Source: Phyto melanocephala (lineage: Eukaryota; Arthropoda; Insecta; Diptera; Rhinophoridae). From it: a DNA stretch of 64,000 bases. The notes below the pieces were generated by a model. The model made no database searches, was not told the origin of the DNA, and saw only the letters and a program-made list of their open reading frames with translations. The position numbers and the translations under genes are program-made. Shown piece by piece: positions 48,553 through 60,065 of this stretch. How positions within the stretch are numbered: the first letter of the stretch is position 1; every line of letters starts with the position of its first letter. The stretch is from assembly GCA_941918925.1 (NCBI GenBank), contig OW799233.1:139378223-139442222 (forward strand), given 5' to 3'.

Positions 48553-48556
48553 CGTA
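48497..48556. repeat. (GATA)n microsatellite at a Helitron 5' end
   Basis: About fourteen GATA units, one interrupted by AAAT, begin exactly where the Helitron 5' terminus TCTATATA lies on the reverse strand. Confidence 0.9.
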
Positions 48557-49130
48557 GGTATGCATAATATTTAATTACCCCGCTAACACGACATGTTTTA
48601 CGGATGTCGTAGGATAATTTTGCAAAGACTTTTTTATTGATTTGGCGAACTACAAAAATTTTCATTTATTCTACGGATTATTACCGATATTCATAATGTT
48701 ATATTACATATAGTCTGTAGATTAACCATAATTACATCAGCTTTTTCTATCCAGTAAAAAGAAAGTTGAATTTTGCTAAACTGTATACAAACTAAATGTA
48801 CATACGATTTTCCTTTCACAATAATTAACAGGTAGTCCTATAGGCAAAATCCATATATCTGATAAATGTTTTTAATTTATACCGCTAAAGAAAAGTACTA
48901 TTATTTCTAAGAACAATAAAAATATTCTGAGTTTTAACCACAATAATTTTTAGTTTATTTTGATATTCATGATTTAATTTAGTCTTATGATTAAATTTCA
49001 TACAAGTGAGCTTTACTCCTGAAGTTAAAGAAAAGTTCTTTACTACTTACAATTTGGCATCTAAACCCAGTTATTTAAACATAGCAATGCCATTGGAGGC
49101 ACTTATTACTTTTATACCAATACATATATA
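48557..49130. other. AT-rich DNA, nothing recognised
   Basis: AACACGACATGTTTTAC at 48588 resembles the inverted words at 15093-15163. No feature could be defined. Confidence 0.35.
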
Positions 49131-49289
49131 CTGCCTGTTCAACGATGTCGAAAAAAAACCCAAGCGAAATTTCATTCGTACAAATAAGTTGAAAACAAAA
49201 ACAAATTTTTGGTTTTTGTTGTTGTATCCAATATATTTGTACGAATGAAATTTCGCTTGGGTTTTCTTTCGACATCGTTGAACAGGCAG
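49131..49289. mobile_element. Near-perfect palindromic foldback element
   Basis: A 56-bp left arm (49131-49186, starting CTGCCTGTTCAACGATGTCG) and right arm (49234-49289) are reverse complements with a single mismatch, separated by a 47-bp A/T-rich loop. ATA lies directly outside on both sides and could be a 3-bp target duplication. The arms are far better preserved than other repeats here, suggesting recent arrival or repair by arm-to-arm conversion. The opposing 66- and 80-codon frames are a by-product of the palindrome. Confidence 0.85.
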
Positions 49290-50834
49290 ATAATCAACTT
49301 GTTTGCCGCTATTGTTAAAATAATTATTACTTATACCCTAAGCGTGTTAAACTAAATGAGAATTGTAAAAAGTTATGTATTTAAATGGCTTCTAGCTAAT
49401 TTCGCAATAAGAAATTGTATTATTTGTGTATCTAAGCAAATGTCTGAAAATAAGTACTTACATACGTATCAAATTATAAATCAAATCATTACTTAAATAC
49501 TTCTTAGTAAGACAGACGATATGTAATAGTCATAGAAGATTTATTAGTAAATTACAACAAAAATGTTTAAAGTGTGCACTAAATCAAGCTTTTAAGAAAT
49601 TTTTTTTGACGCTTTCAAATTCTAAACATATATTCCTATTAAATAATGTTAAAATAAGTGTTGCATTTAATATTGGTCTACGGCTTTTGAGAATTTAAAG
49701 TGAAGTATAAAAATTCCTAAGACCAATGTTTTATAAATTCCTTTTTATTTACATTACACCAAGTGATAGAATTATTTAACCCTAATGTCTACAGCCGAAC
49801 ATTTTTCATTAAACATACAATCATCATACCGAAATAAATATTTAGTATTACATTCTTTAATTAAGGGAAGTGAGCGAAACACATCGTATGTGATAACTTT
49901 TTTTATTACAAGTTACAATTTGGCTGCTACTTTGATGTTTGACTTTAATTTATCTAAATACACTCAGTTAACCAAAGATAAACATTTGTTCCAGCTGGCT
50001 TTTCTGATCCAAAAAGAAGTGAAGTTGGCCCATCAATATTTGTATTTAGATACAACATAAGTATGTGGTCATATTTTCGAAAAACAAAAAAATATTTTTA
50101 AGTCTGTAGTGCTTATCTCTACATTTTACTACAACATAAAGGTTCAAGGTCTAAAGAACACCGATAATAATTCTGAATAACAATAAACTAAAGATCGAGC
50201 CGATATGCAAAGTTATCTAGGAGAATATACATCTTTTCAAAATATTGCTTTTCAAGATGTCAATAAAACAATAATTTAGTAACGTATCTTAAATTAAGTG
50301 AACTTATATCGAATTGATCTTGAAAATCATAGCCCGGTAGACTGTTGCTGGCATTAGGGTTAAATTATATTGAAGAAGTCTTTGTTGTTGAACTCATTAT
50401 GAGACATTAAAATTTCTATGTCATTCGCAGACATCGAAATATTATTATTATTTGATTTTAGATGGGATATCATTCATAAGATGTGAAAATAATAATGGCC
50501 TTAAGTAACACCTTGTGGATGACCCGACGACATTTTTGAACCTAGATCACTATAATCTATCTTTCAAATAAAAATCAATTCATCTTAATTGATGATGTGC
50601 AAAACATATTTTTATCCAATTTAAATAATAAAGGGTTGAGATTTACTTAGTCGAATGCCTTAATACAATAAATACAATCAGTATATAATGACATCCGTTT
50701 ATTGACATTTATCGAATCCTTAATTTACATGCATTTTTAGAATAAAAATTTTTTTTGTTAGGCTTGAACAAAATTTTCTTAAGCCATGTTGATTTGGATT
50801 TGAAACTGTTAATATGTATTTAGTGCCATAGAAT
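49290..50834. other. AT-rich non-coding DNA, nothing recognised
   Basis: The 91-codon frame 49785-50060 (starting MSTAEHFSLNIQSS) has fairly balanced composition and contains YNLAATLMFDFNLSKYTQLT, reminiscent of a transposase-derived frame, but I cannot place it in a family. It has no visible flanking exon or element end. Confidence 0.35.
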
Positions 50835-50835
50835 A

Positions 50836-51700
50836 TCTATATATATAAAAGTGAAACTCTGTGTGTGTGTGTGTGTTAGCTATAGACTCCGAAACTGTAA
50901 AACCGATCGGGCTGAAACTTTGGTAAGTTGTTGGACACATACCAAGGAGTGTTTATGGGTGAAAAAAAGTGGGCGGGGCCACGCCCATAAAAATTAGTTA
51001 TCAGTTTTAGCTATTTGCACTTGACCGATTTTTCTGAAACTTTGCACACATATCGAGCTGTCATGACTTAATAATTTTGTGATGAGAAAAGTGGGCGGGG
51101 CCACGCCCCTAAAAAAGTTTTAATTTTGATTTACTTGCACTGGACCGATTTTTCTGAAACTTTGCACACATACTAAGCTTTTATAACCATATAATTTCGT
51201 GATTAGAAAAGTGGGCAGGGCCACGCCCATAAAAAAAGGTTGTAATTTTGAGGTACTTGCACCAGACCGATGTTTCTGAAACTTTGCACACATCTCGAGC
51301 TGTCATGACTAAATAATTTCGTGATTAGAAAAGTGGGAAGTGCCACGCCCATAAAAAATAGGTATCATTTAGAGGTACTTGCACTGGACCGATTATTCTT
51401 AAACTTTGCACACATATTGAGCTGTTATGACTTTACAATTCGGTGACTAAAAAAGTGGGCAGGACCACGCCCATAAAAACAATTATAATTTTGAAGTACT
51501 TGCACTGGACCGATTCTTCTGAAACTTTGCACACATATTGAGCTATTATGACTTTACAATTTCGTGATTAGAAAAGTGGGCAATGCCACGCCCATAAAAA
51601 AAATTATAATTTTTAGGTTTTTCCACTTGATATTTAATTAAAATTCAGAATGCATTTCGATTCATTAAGGGGCGTAGCAACGCGCGCCGGGTTTGGCTAG
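50836..51700 (+). mobile_element. Non-autonomous Helitron, both ends present
   Basis: It starts TCTATATATATAAAAGTGAA after an A (50835) and ends with the GC-rich hairpin GCAACGCGCGCCGGG, then GGCTAG (51700) followed by T. TC...CTAG inserted between A and T is the Helitron signature. Between them lies a tandem array of ~121-bp units, each containing CCACGCCC (50979, 51101, 51221, 51342, 51465, 51586) and the phrase CTGAAACTTTGCACACAT. It has no protein-coding capacity. A (GT)n run occurs at 50860-50876. Confidence 0.92.
50950..51610 (+). repeat. 121-bp tandem array inside the Helitron, about six units
   Basis: Successive CCACGCCC words are 120-123 bp apart. Units differ by scattered substitutions and are not identical. 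Confidence 0.9.
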
Positions 51701-52235
51701 TTATAAATAATTTTCGAACTCAACTGGGTTAATAAACGATTTGTAGCTCTGCTCTAGTGAAAGCGATTTGTAGGTCCATTTGATGTTTAAATATTTTGTA
51801 GGTTTATGTGTCATCATCTATTCATCGCGATGTTTTAAACTTCATTCCAGATTGTTTACATGTTCGTTGCCTAAATATTAATTTGTCTGCGATACATTTA
51901 AGGTGATCGACCTTTTCTGCAGCTTCCCTGGGGATTACTCTCAGTAGCGGTTCTAGACCTGTCTGTTAAAGGATTTCTGAAAGTGTAACCTATCGTTCTC
52001 CATTTTCGCCTTAGCCTTTTAATAAGTAATGTCAGTTGTTTTGTTTCTTGCCTTAATTTATTGCTTGAAATGGCTTGCAGCCAGGAAACTCTAACTTTAA
52101 TTTAAGACATTTGTTTGTAAAAACCTACAGGGCGTTCATATTGCGAGAAGTTACATTCCATAGAGCCATAGAACACTAAAAATTGAGAAAATTTTTTTGA
52201 CTCCACGGCAGAGAGTGGAAGAATACCATATGTTA
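51701..52235. other. Mixed-composition DNA, nothing recognised
   Basis: Somewhat richer in GC than its surroundings; possibly the outer part of the LINE remnant that follows. Confidence 0.35.
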
Positions 52236-52240
52236 TTAAG

Positions 52241-52468
52241 TTAACCATAGACTTTCGTCGCCTTTATTACACAGTTGGCAATATCTGCACCCAAACCATC
52301 GAATACTCTGATTATAGCGCCAATGTACCGGAACGAATCAACCTTCTCTAGAAACTCATTATTAACTTTATTGTCTGTGAGATCTACTTTCTCAGCCAGC
52401 TCCGTAAAACGTTGTAATTTTATGACTGTATAAAAGTACCGATGAGATTGCCGATCTAAAGTCCCCAT
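52241..52468 (-). pseudogene. Non-LTR retrotransposon reverse transcriptase remnant
   Basis: The 75-codon reverse frame includes NNEFLEKVDSFRYIGAIIRV, FDGLGADIANCVIKATKVYG. This resembles the end of the reverse transcriptase domain of LINEs (VxxFxYLGxxIxxDGxxxxDIxxRIxKAxxxF). Nothing upstream preserves the YADD catalytic block or the fingers, so this is a short tail. The assignment is moderate, from one motif. Confidence 0.55.
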
Positions 52469-54260
52469 ATAATGCCTCTTTTCTCCGACATAACAACGGT
52501 CATAACAATATCCAGAACAATGTTAAATAATAATACCAACGTTAACTTGTCGGCTCAACTTGGCTTGATGTAAAATCCAACAACATGAGTTGATACATGC
52601 TACTAATGAGTTGAATTATTTTGTGTGGGACGCTTTTACATTAAAGAGATTTTCAAATTATCTTGTGATTAGGTGTGGTACGATTTTTAGAAAAAGATAA
52701 TTATTAAACATAAAAGAGACAGCCATGCAACCGATTACTCTACTGTTAAACTGAGTGTGTTGTATTGGCATGATCAACAAATGATATCTTCGGTCAAAAA
52801 CTAACATGTTGATATAGTAGTTTGGTTTAATGAAATAACGGTTATTATTTTTTTCACTTTATTAAGTAGAGTGTTACGGATAGTTAAGTCACCTTTGTTT
52901 TGTATTTACAAAAATCAAATCCTTAGACAGGAGAAATAAAAATAATCAGCGAACCTATCGGAGGTTTCAGAGTCACCAAATTTCATGCTTCGAGACAAAT
53001 CTGCAGTTCTCCATTCAAAATTTAGTTAATTATGAGAGGCTCTACCTTAACGTTTTCAATTTATTTTTTTATTTAATTAGTTTCTATATGCTCGTTTCGT
53101 ATTCATACATATATCAATTTTGGACCTCTATACTGAATATTTTAAGAATTTTTGAGTATGACATTTAAAACGCAATACCTGAGTATTTAGTTTTCTTAAA
53201 TTTCAATAGTAGCTTATTATTTCACAATTGAAACTGTTCGTACTTAAAGTCAAATTCAGTTTTAATTATTATTGAAAGATATGATCTCAAAGGCCAAACA
53301 TTATATCAACATTTATCCTTTTAATGGCGTAAAATATTCAAAATTAAATGAACATTTGTTGGCAGGGCTCTTATAAGTTAATACAACCAAATAGTTACTG
53401 ACATTATACATATTTGTAACCATATATCAGTATTTACATATGTACATGTAACTACTTGGATTAAAATACTGGCATATTCGTTTACGCCTTTGAAGTAGTT
53501 GCAGCAATGGCTTTCGATTTATAATGTGTACACTTGTATGTGTGTTTTTATATGAAAACAGTTTTTGTGTGGTTGTGTAAACAAGTGAGAGTGTGTGTGT
53601 AAGTAGATAGCCCTGTGTACATGAGTGGCCTATGCAAATATTTAGTAAATGAATCAGCGCAATGTAATTGTAGCCGTTATCGTTTATTTATGTATGCGTG
53701 TGTCCATTTTGACATTTTTGACGAGGCATTCTGCAAATAAATGCTATGAATTTGAAGTATCCTTTTCTCTCACAAATACTTAACAAACATACATACTTAT
53801 GTAGATATGTTGGGAATGAATAGCAATTGTATGGATGTATACTTTACATTACTAGAGTACGAAGTATTATTTAAGAGATTCTTAAATTCAGTGTTACCAA
53901 GCTGACCTTTTTGCTCGATTCGTATTGCAGAAGATACCATGTATACAGTACGTGATTAAAGTCACTAAAGACGGAATTCATTACAGAATTTGAAATTATT
54001 TCTTTATCGGTACTGTAATGTGCATATGTATGTTAGAAAAAACAAGTACTGCTCTTAAAATTCCAATTGTTTTTTGCTGGGATATAACTGCTACATAAAA
54101 TTTATCATAACAAACACGAAGAAATTCAAATAAATTATGGTAAGTTTGTTTCGTTCAAAGCCTTGAAAAATATTCATACAGCTACACGCACAACTATTGG
54201 GTGTAGAACTTAAAAATGTGGGGTTTTTTCAAGCTTTTAGGTTTTTATTAACATTTATAA
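52469..54260. other. AT-rich non-coding DNA, nothing recognised
   Basis: Microsatellite-like GTGTGTGT at 53590 and ACATAC words; no frame or terminus of note. Confidence 0.45.
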
Positions 54261-54264
54261 AATA

Positions 54265-54950
54265 CTAGCTGACCCGGTCCGTATTGTTGGCCATAAGCAA
54301 ACATTAGCGTAGTATTACCACACGATTTAAATTTAGCTTTTAACGAAATTTACGGCTTTCAAATAAAAGACCATGAAATACCTATCATAAAGTTTTTTTA
54401 AAGAATAACTTACATATCGTGTAGATATGGGCTCAATTTAAAACGAAACGAATGTATTTAAGGCAAATTGGAAATTATATTTATTTATTACTTCATCTTA
54501 AGGCCAGCGGAGAGACAATGTTTTTTGTTTTTGTATTTGGTGTAAAAACGTATAAATTTTTTGGCGTGCTAACTCGAGAGCAAGAAACATACAACTGGCA
54601 GTGTGAAAAATATGAATTTTCCAAAATTTAGCCAATTAGTCAATGATTGGCTTTGTGCTTTGTTGATGGTAATAGCAAAGGCAAGACGCAAAGGGAATTG
54701 AAGACGCTTGAATTGGAATGGTAATCTGCCGCCGATGATTGTTTCCTCGATTAAATTTGGTGAACAGTTTTTAATGCTCAATCTGGTTCCGTTGCATAAT
54801 TTTGGTGTGTTTAACTTATGAATAAGAAAAACCTTTAATGTTAGTACATGCGGTGGCATTCCGGGTGGTTGCAATGAATTCAAAAACACAGCGGGATAAT
54901 TGACGGCTTGTTCTTTATTCATTACTGTGTCGGTTTTGATATTGGATCAT
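54265..54950 (-). mobile_element. Autonomous Helitron 3' fragment with helicase end
   Basis: The reverse strand ends CGGACCGGGTCAGCTAG at 54265 followed by T, a typical Helitron 3' terminus. Upstream of it lies a helicase remnant (next entry) and about 230 bp of non-coding DNA. The 5' end was not found. Confidence 0.8.
54500..54930 (-). pseudogene. Helitron Rep/helicase, C-terminal helicase remnant
   Basis: The 117-codon reverse frame includes KEQAVNYPAVFLNSLQPPGM, PPHVLTLKVFLIHKLNTPKL, CNGTRLSIKNC, LPFQFKRLQFPLRLAFAITI and NKAQSQSL, matching the C-terminal helicase motifs of Helitron and PIF1-type proteins (normally RLQFPxRLAFAMTINKSQGQSL). After a frameshift near 54620 a second frame reads CQLYVSCSRVSTPKNLYVFT then PNTKTKNIVSPLALR and a stop. 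Short segments are deleted (for example between NCSPNLIEETIIGG and LPFQF). The Rep nuclease domain is absent. Confidence 0.88.
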
Positions 54951-55610
54951 TATTAACATTTGTTTTTTGTAAATATCTGGTCTAGCCATATTTTAGCATA
55001 TCAAAATGCATTAAATATAGAGTAATACCGTAGCGTCATACATATTTGGTTCTGGAGGATTGTTGGCCAGAAATCATATACGATTTTCTATGCTTCGGGT
55101 AATAATGATTGCATTTAAAATTTTAAACGAAATAAATTAATTATATAAAAAATATTGGAATAATATAATATATTATTCCGAACTACACGGCTCAGCAAAA
55201 TCACTATGGAATATACAATTTGATAATTTTTCGTTAAATACTTTATATATATTTTTTTTAAGTATAGAAAATGACATAATATTCTGAACTTTACAATAAT
55301 GGTTTCGTTTTATAAATAAATAATCCGTAAAATATTTACAAATTTTAAAACTGCTGTAGCGCTCGAATATCTGCAATAAAGTTGGCCTTGAGTTCAAGGA
55401 TTATCGCGGTCTTGCTAATATATTCAATAGTCGCGTATTGACACGACTCGCGATCTCACTTGACTTAAAGGAGCCATTCTCGGGCAGTGGCTCCATCCTT
55501 CTTGAACTACATCTCCAGTATATTTTCAAGAACAAGACTAAATAAAATTTTATCAGAAAAGGATACACCCTTCCAATGTCATCGGGAAAAAACCCTAGCT
55601 ACAAAAGAAC
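54951..55610. other. Non-coding DNA, nothing recognised
   Basis: The part 55385-55600 is GC-richer and an open frame 55487-55732 crosses it into an INE fragment, but no domain could be named. Confidence 0.35.
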
Positions 55611-55615
55611 GGAAA

Positions 55616-55670
55616 ACTGGTGGTGGGTATAAAAGATTCGGCACAGACGAATATAGTGCTCTTACTTGTT
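55616..55670 (+). mobile_element. INE-1-like 3' terminal fragment
   Basis: CTGGTGGTGGGTATAAAAG, the hairpin ATTCGGCACAGACGAAT and AGTGCTCTTACTTGTT. One substitution (GAC for GCC) weakens the hairpin. Only the last ~55 bp is present. Confidence 0.8.
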
Positions 55671-56825
55671 TATATTTCGCTAAGAACTGGAAACCATTAG
55701 TATTTACTATATACCATACAGCAGAGACCTAGAAGCATTACCTTACTCCGAATTTGCACAAATACCGCGAAAATCTAGAAATATATATATAAAATAAAAT
55801 TTAAAGAATTTAACAAGCTAATTACCCATAAAAAGGAAACTTGTTTATTTAAAATAGCGATTAAAGTTCGAGAGTATACAGATTTCACAGCGGAGACTTA
55901 TATCTGAAATAATTTAAAAATGTTAAAATATATTTAAACCGTAAAAACTTATACTTTTTTAAATGTGAGTTGAGGTTAAATTTAATAAACTACGCTGTGT
56001 TTGATCTATCTAGAAGATTTTTTTTTAGAGGCAAATATATATGAATGTCTTAAAGCTCAGCGTAACTAGCAAAAAATTAAAAATCAACTTTTTATTTGTT
56101 ACGGTGTTTTTTAAAAATGTATCACAAATAATTAGACTTCCATGAAAAAAACCATTTAAATAAAATACTTTTTTTTTTTAAATTTGTTAAATTAAAGCTA
56201 AAGCGTGCTGCGTAAAGTAAAGCTTTTTATTTTATACAGAATATATACCTCGTCTTCCAATCGTGAAATGGACTCGACCAATCCAATTTCTTGTGACTCC
56301 AAATAGATTGACTTTGCTTGTGGTATTTTAATATAACGTAAATATTTATTCAAAAAGATATCATTAAAACTGATTTATCAGGAAAACAAAAACTATCCTA
56401 AGTAAATTAACGGAATTGTCAGTAGTCATTGGGCCCCATACTTAAATGAATAGTTCCAATATTTTAGGTCGATACGACATCTTCTTGACGAGCAAATATT
56501 GGATGATTTTTTTTCTAACCGGTCGCCTCGAATCTGGCTTTCAAATGTTTGAGTATGTAATAAAATTTTTTTATATAAATAGGTCTGTATTTACCATCAT
56601 ATTTTTCCTTAGATTTGGTCATTGCTATTGATTATTTGATAATTTTTCCTTCCAACAAATAGTCCAATAAACTTAAGTTTATATTATTTTAACCACAAAA
56701 TTTATTTTTTTGAAATAAAATTTTTCCATATATTTTGACATATTTGTATTTGATATTTCCATTTATTTGTGTTTTAGAAAATAATATTATTTCCTTCAAA
56801 ACCGATTAAATGTTTTATTAAATGA
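55671..56825. other. AT-rich non-coding DNA, nothing recognised
   Basis: No supported feature; the frame 56446-56631 has no domain. Confidence 0.45.
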
Positions 56826-57765
56826 ATCCTACTAATATAATAAATGTGAATGTTTGTATGTTTGGATGTTTAGACATTTGTTACTCAATCACGCAAAAAA
56901 GGCTGAACCGAACTAAATGAAATTCGGCACATAGATAAATATTAACCTAGATTAATACATAGGCTACTTTTTATTGCAAAGTCCTTGGCAAACTCATCAT
57001 AACACATCCTAAACGGGTTTGTGTGTGTTGTAAATATTTTTATACCCGCCACCAAAAAAATGGTGGGGGTATATTCATTTTGTCATTCCGTTTGTAACAC
57101 ATCGAAATATCCATTTTAGCCCCCTTAAAGTATATATATTCTGAATTAGGGTTTGATTTGATTACGATCTAGCTATGTCTATCCGTCTGTCTGTCTGGCC
57201 GTCTGTTGAAAGCACGATAGAGGTCGCACCGAAAAAGCTAGGTGGCTCAAATTTAGCCAGAATCTTTCTTTTAGACAAGGTTTGTTTAGTATCGTAAATG
57301 GGCTAAATCGGAATATTAGGAAGTGAGTTATAGCTCGTAATGCAAGAGTAGGTCGAAAAAACCGTGTCCTACGAACATCGAATGAAATGGTATTGTGTCC
57401 AAACGCATTAACGTACAGTCATGAAACTTCGAATATATATTTCTCGAGTCAAAACAATATCCCTCCACAAAAATTGCTTCCATCTATGCATTAGGAAAGC
57501 AGTTATGGATACAAATATACGAAAATTTATACCACGCAGTGTATTTTTTAGTATATTTAAAATCTAATAAAACGGACAAAATTAGATGTACGATTCTGAA
57601 ATTTGACAAACTTTTTTCTTTAATAAGAGGCTTCTTTGTAACGGAAAATCAATGTGCCACCCCCAATTTACGCCCACCTCCCATATAACGTTTTTCCTAA
57701 AATTCATATGATTTCTCTATTAATAAAGATTTTGGAATAATAAAGGACTATATTGAAACATCTAA

Positions 57766-58527
57766 AGCTGGAGTTACATACCATGCGTTCTATCCGTTGT
57801 TCCGTTTTATGCATCTGTCAAAAAGTAGAATCAGTGTAATTGTATGTGACAAGTTACACGGCAAAACGCAAAGAATGCATAAACGTATCAACGCAGCAAA
57901 GTAGGTTTACTTTCTACTTTTGTATCCGTCGCAGAAAAGGTGAAAAAATGTCAGCTGTTGTTGATAGCCATTGATGACAAATAATATTTTGTTGTCGATG
58001 TTATCGATAAATTTGATTGTGTAGTGGATTTATTTTTTCCATTTTTTTGTATTAAAAAATGTTTTTAATAAAAGAAAAAACATTCGAAATAAAGTTTACA
58101 ATTACTTTTAAGAAAAAAATATATAAAAACTAATTTCAAACACAATTTTTTCATTACCAAAATTTTTATTTTACTTATCGATAACTATTATGTGCTGAGC
58201 GTCATCTCTGTTTGTTTATTATTAAAAGAAAACAAGTGCAATGGAGGAGATGCTTATTGATGCTTTTGTTATTTTTGAACTTTTTGTAGCACAAAATATC
58301 GTGTACATAAACTAAATGAATTCCATAAATTCCCTTAAATTGTCAATTTTACTTTCCATTTTGGCAAAATTGTTTTTAGTGAATAAAAATATAAACACAA
58401 CAGCTGATTGAAACATAAGAGTTGATGCATAAAACGCATTGTATGTAACTTGAGTTTAGAAACATATAAAAAGGTGAAAAAGTATCAAACGCAACAACGC
58501 ATGAACGGATGGTATGTAACTCCACCT
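57766..58527. mobile_element. PIF/Harbinger-type MITE nested in INE copy F
   Basis: Long inverted ends: left AGCTGGAGTTACATACCATG then CGTTC; right, reversed, AGGTGGAGTTACATACCATC then CGTTC, with looser pairing to about 45 bp. TAA lies on both sides (57763-57765 and 58528-58530), and removing the element plus one TAA restores the CTAAGTTGTACTCATT phrase of other INE copies. A short frame from 58241 (MEEMLIDAFVIFELF) may be a trace of a former gene. Confidence 0.8.
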
Positions 58528-59449
58528 TAAGTTGTACTCATTAGCAAAAACAACTTTGACACGCCTACTTTAACGCCCACTTTTCACGTTATCTACCGTT
58601 AATGAAATTTAAAAGCTCATAAAACCGCCAAAATTAAAGTTATGATGATAAAATTTTGCTACGTATATTCTTCTAGGCAATGTCATTACTGTGCTGGAAA
58701 ATTAAAATGCAACGCCCACTTCTACGCCCAATTTAACTTAACTAAAATTCATATAATTTCTCTATTAATAAAGATTTTGGAATAATAAAGGGCAATATTG
58801 AAATATCTGAGTTGTACTCAATAGCAAAAACAGCTTTGACACGGCTGCTATAACGCCCACTTTTCACGTTATCTACCGTTAATGAAATTTAAAAGCTCAC
58901 AAAACCGACAAAATTAGGGGTATGTATATCCCCCTAGGCAGTGTCATTATTGTCCCAAAAAATTAAGGTGACACGCCCACTTTTACGCCCACCTCCCATA
59001 TAACGTTTTACCTAAAATTCATATAATTTCTCTATTAATAAAGATTTTAAAAATAACAAAAGGCTGCATTGAAACACCTGAGTTGTACTCATTTGCAAAA
59101 ATAACTTTGACACGCCTGCTATAACGCCCACTTTTTACGTTATCTACCGTTAATGAAATTTAAAAACTCATAAAACCGACAAAATTAGAGGTATGATGAT
59201 GAAATTTCCTACATATATCCTTCTTAACAATGTAATTGTTGTGCCATTTTAACGCCTACCTTCCATATAACGGTTTATATAAAATTCATGTAATTTCTCT
59301 ACTGACAAAGTTTTTGGGAAAATAAAGGACTATATTGAAATATCTAAGTTGTATTTATTAGTAGAAACTTTATTGACACTCCTACTGTAACGCCCACTTT
59401 TACATAAAGACTAAATTTACGAAAACATTTTACTATCATATCGAAGTTA

Positions 59450-60065
59450 TTAAGTGTGATTAAATTTTAAGGGCCGATGTTGATTTTAAATAAAACACAA
59501 ATTATTTAAGAAATTATTATCATTTCTTTTTGTAATGATAATATTTGTATGGTTCAATTATGTATTTAAGAAAATATCGGCCAAATGGCCCCCCCATCAT
59601 TGGCGAAATTCCTTTATGTGATGGTCCAAATTTTCAATGTTGATGCTCAATTGTTGGGCATGATGGTGAGTCGAGGTTTACTGCTATTTTGCCAAACTAT
59701 CGCAAAAAACAGCAATAGTTCCCATTCAACGAACTAAGAGGCATTCACAGATTTTCTAACATTTTATACAGACCTGTTTTGCAGAAATTTAAATATTTTT
59801 TACAATTCTCCCAATTGTGGACGAATTTGAACGATTATGTTGATGAAAAGAATTACGAAGTGCACAAAATGCATTTTGATTTGAACGCCCATTTTTATAA
59901 AAAAAAAACCTGAATAACTTTAAAGCGTTGCTCATTTGCGCATCTTTCTTCGGATCAAATTGAGTAAGTTTGACATTGAGAAATGTCAAATTAAATGCAG
60001 AAAACTAATTTAAGACTATGTGTAGTTCACCTTCAACATGGGCCCTAAAAAATTTAACCACCCTC
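59450..60065 (-). mobile_element. Nested mariner-like derivative in INE copy F
   Basis: Left end TAAGTGTGATTAAATTTTAA and right end AAAAATTTAACCACCCTC, flanked by TA at 59448-59449 and 60066-60067. The reverse strand gives the helix-turn-helix remnant ALKLFRFF and, in another frame, KNGRSNQNAFCALRNSF and HNRSNSSTIGRIVKNI. Same family and same position within the host repeat as 9238-9812 and 23205-23824. Confidence 0.85.

Noticed and set aside
50950..51610. Regular repeats that might suggest a CRISPR array
   Set aside because: Units are contiguous 121-bp tandem copies without unique spacers and lie inside a Helitron of a eukaryotic genome.
58241..58320. Short frame MEEMLIDAFVIFELF inside the Harbinger-type MITE as a transposase start
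   Set aside because: About two dozen codons before a stop; no catalytic motif anywhere in the element.
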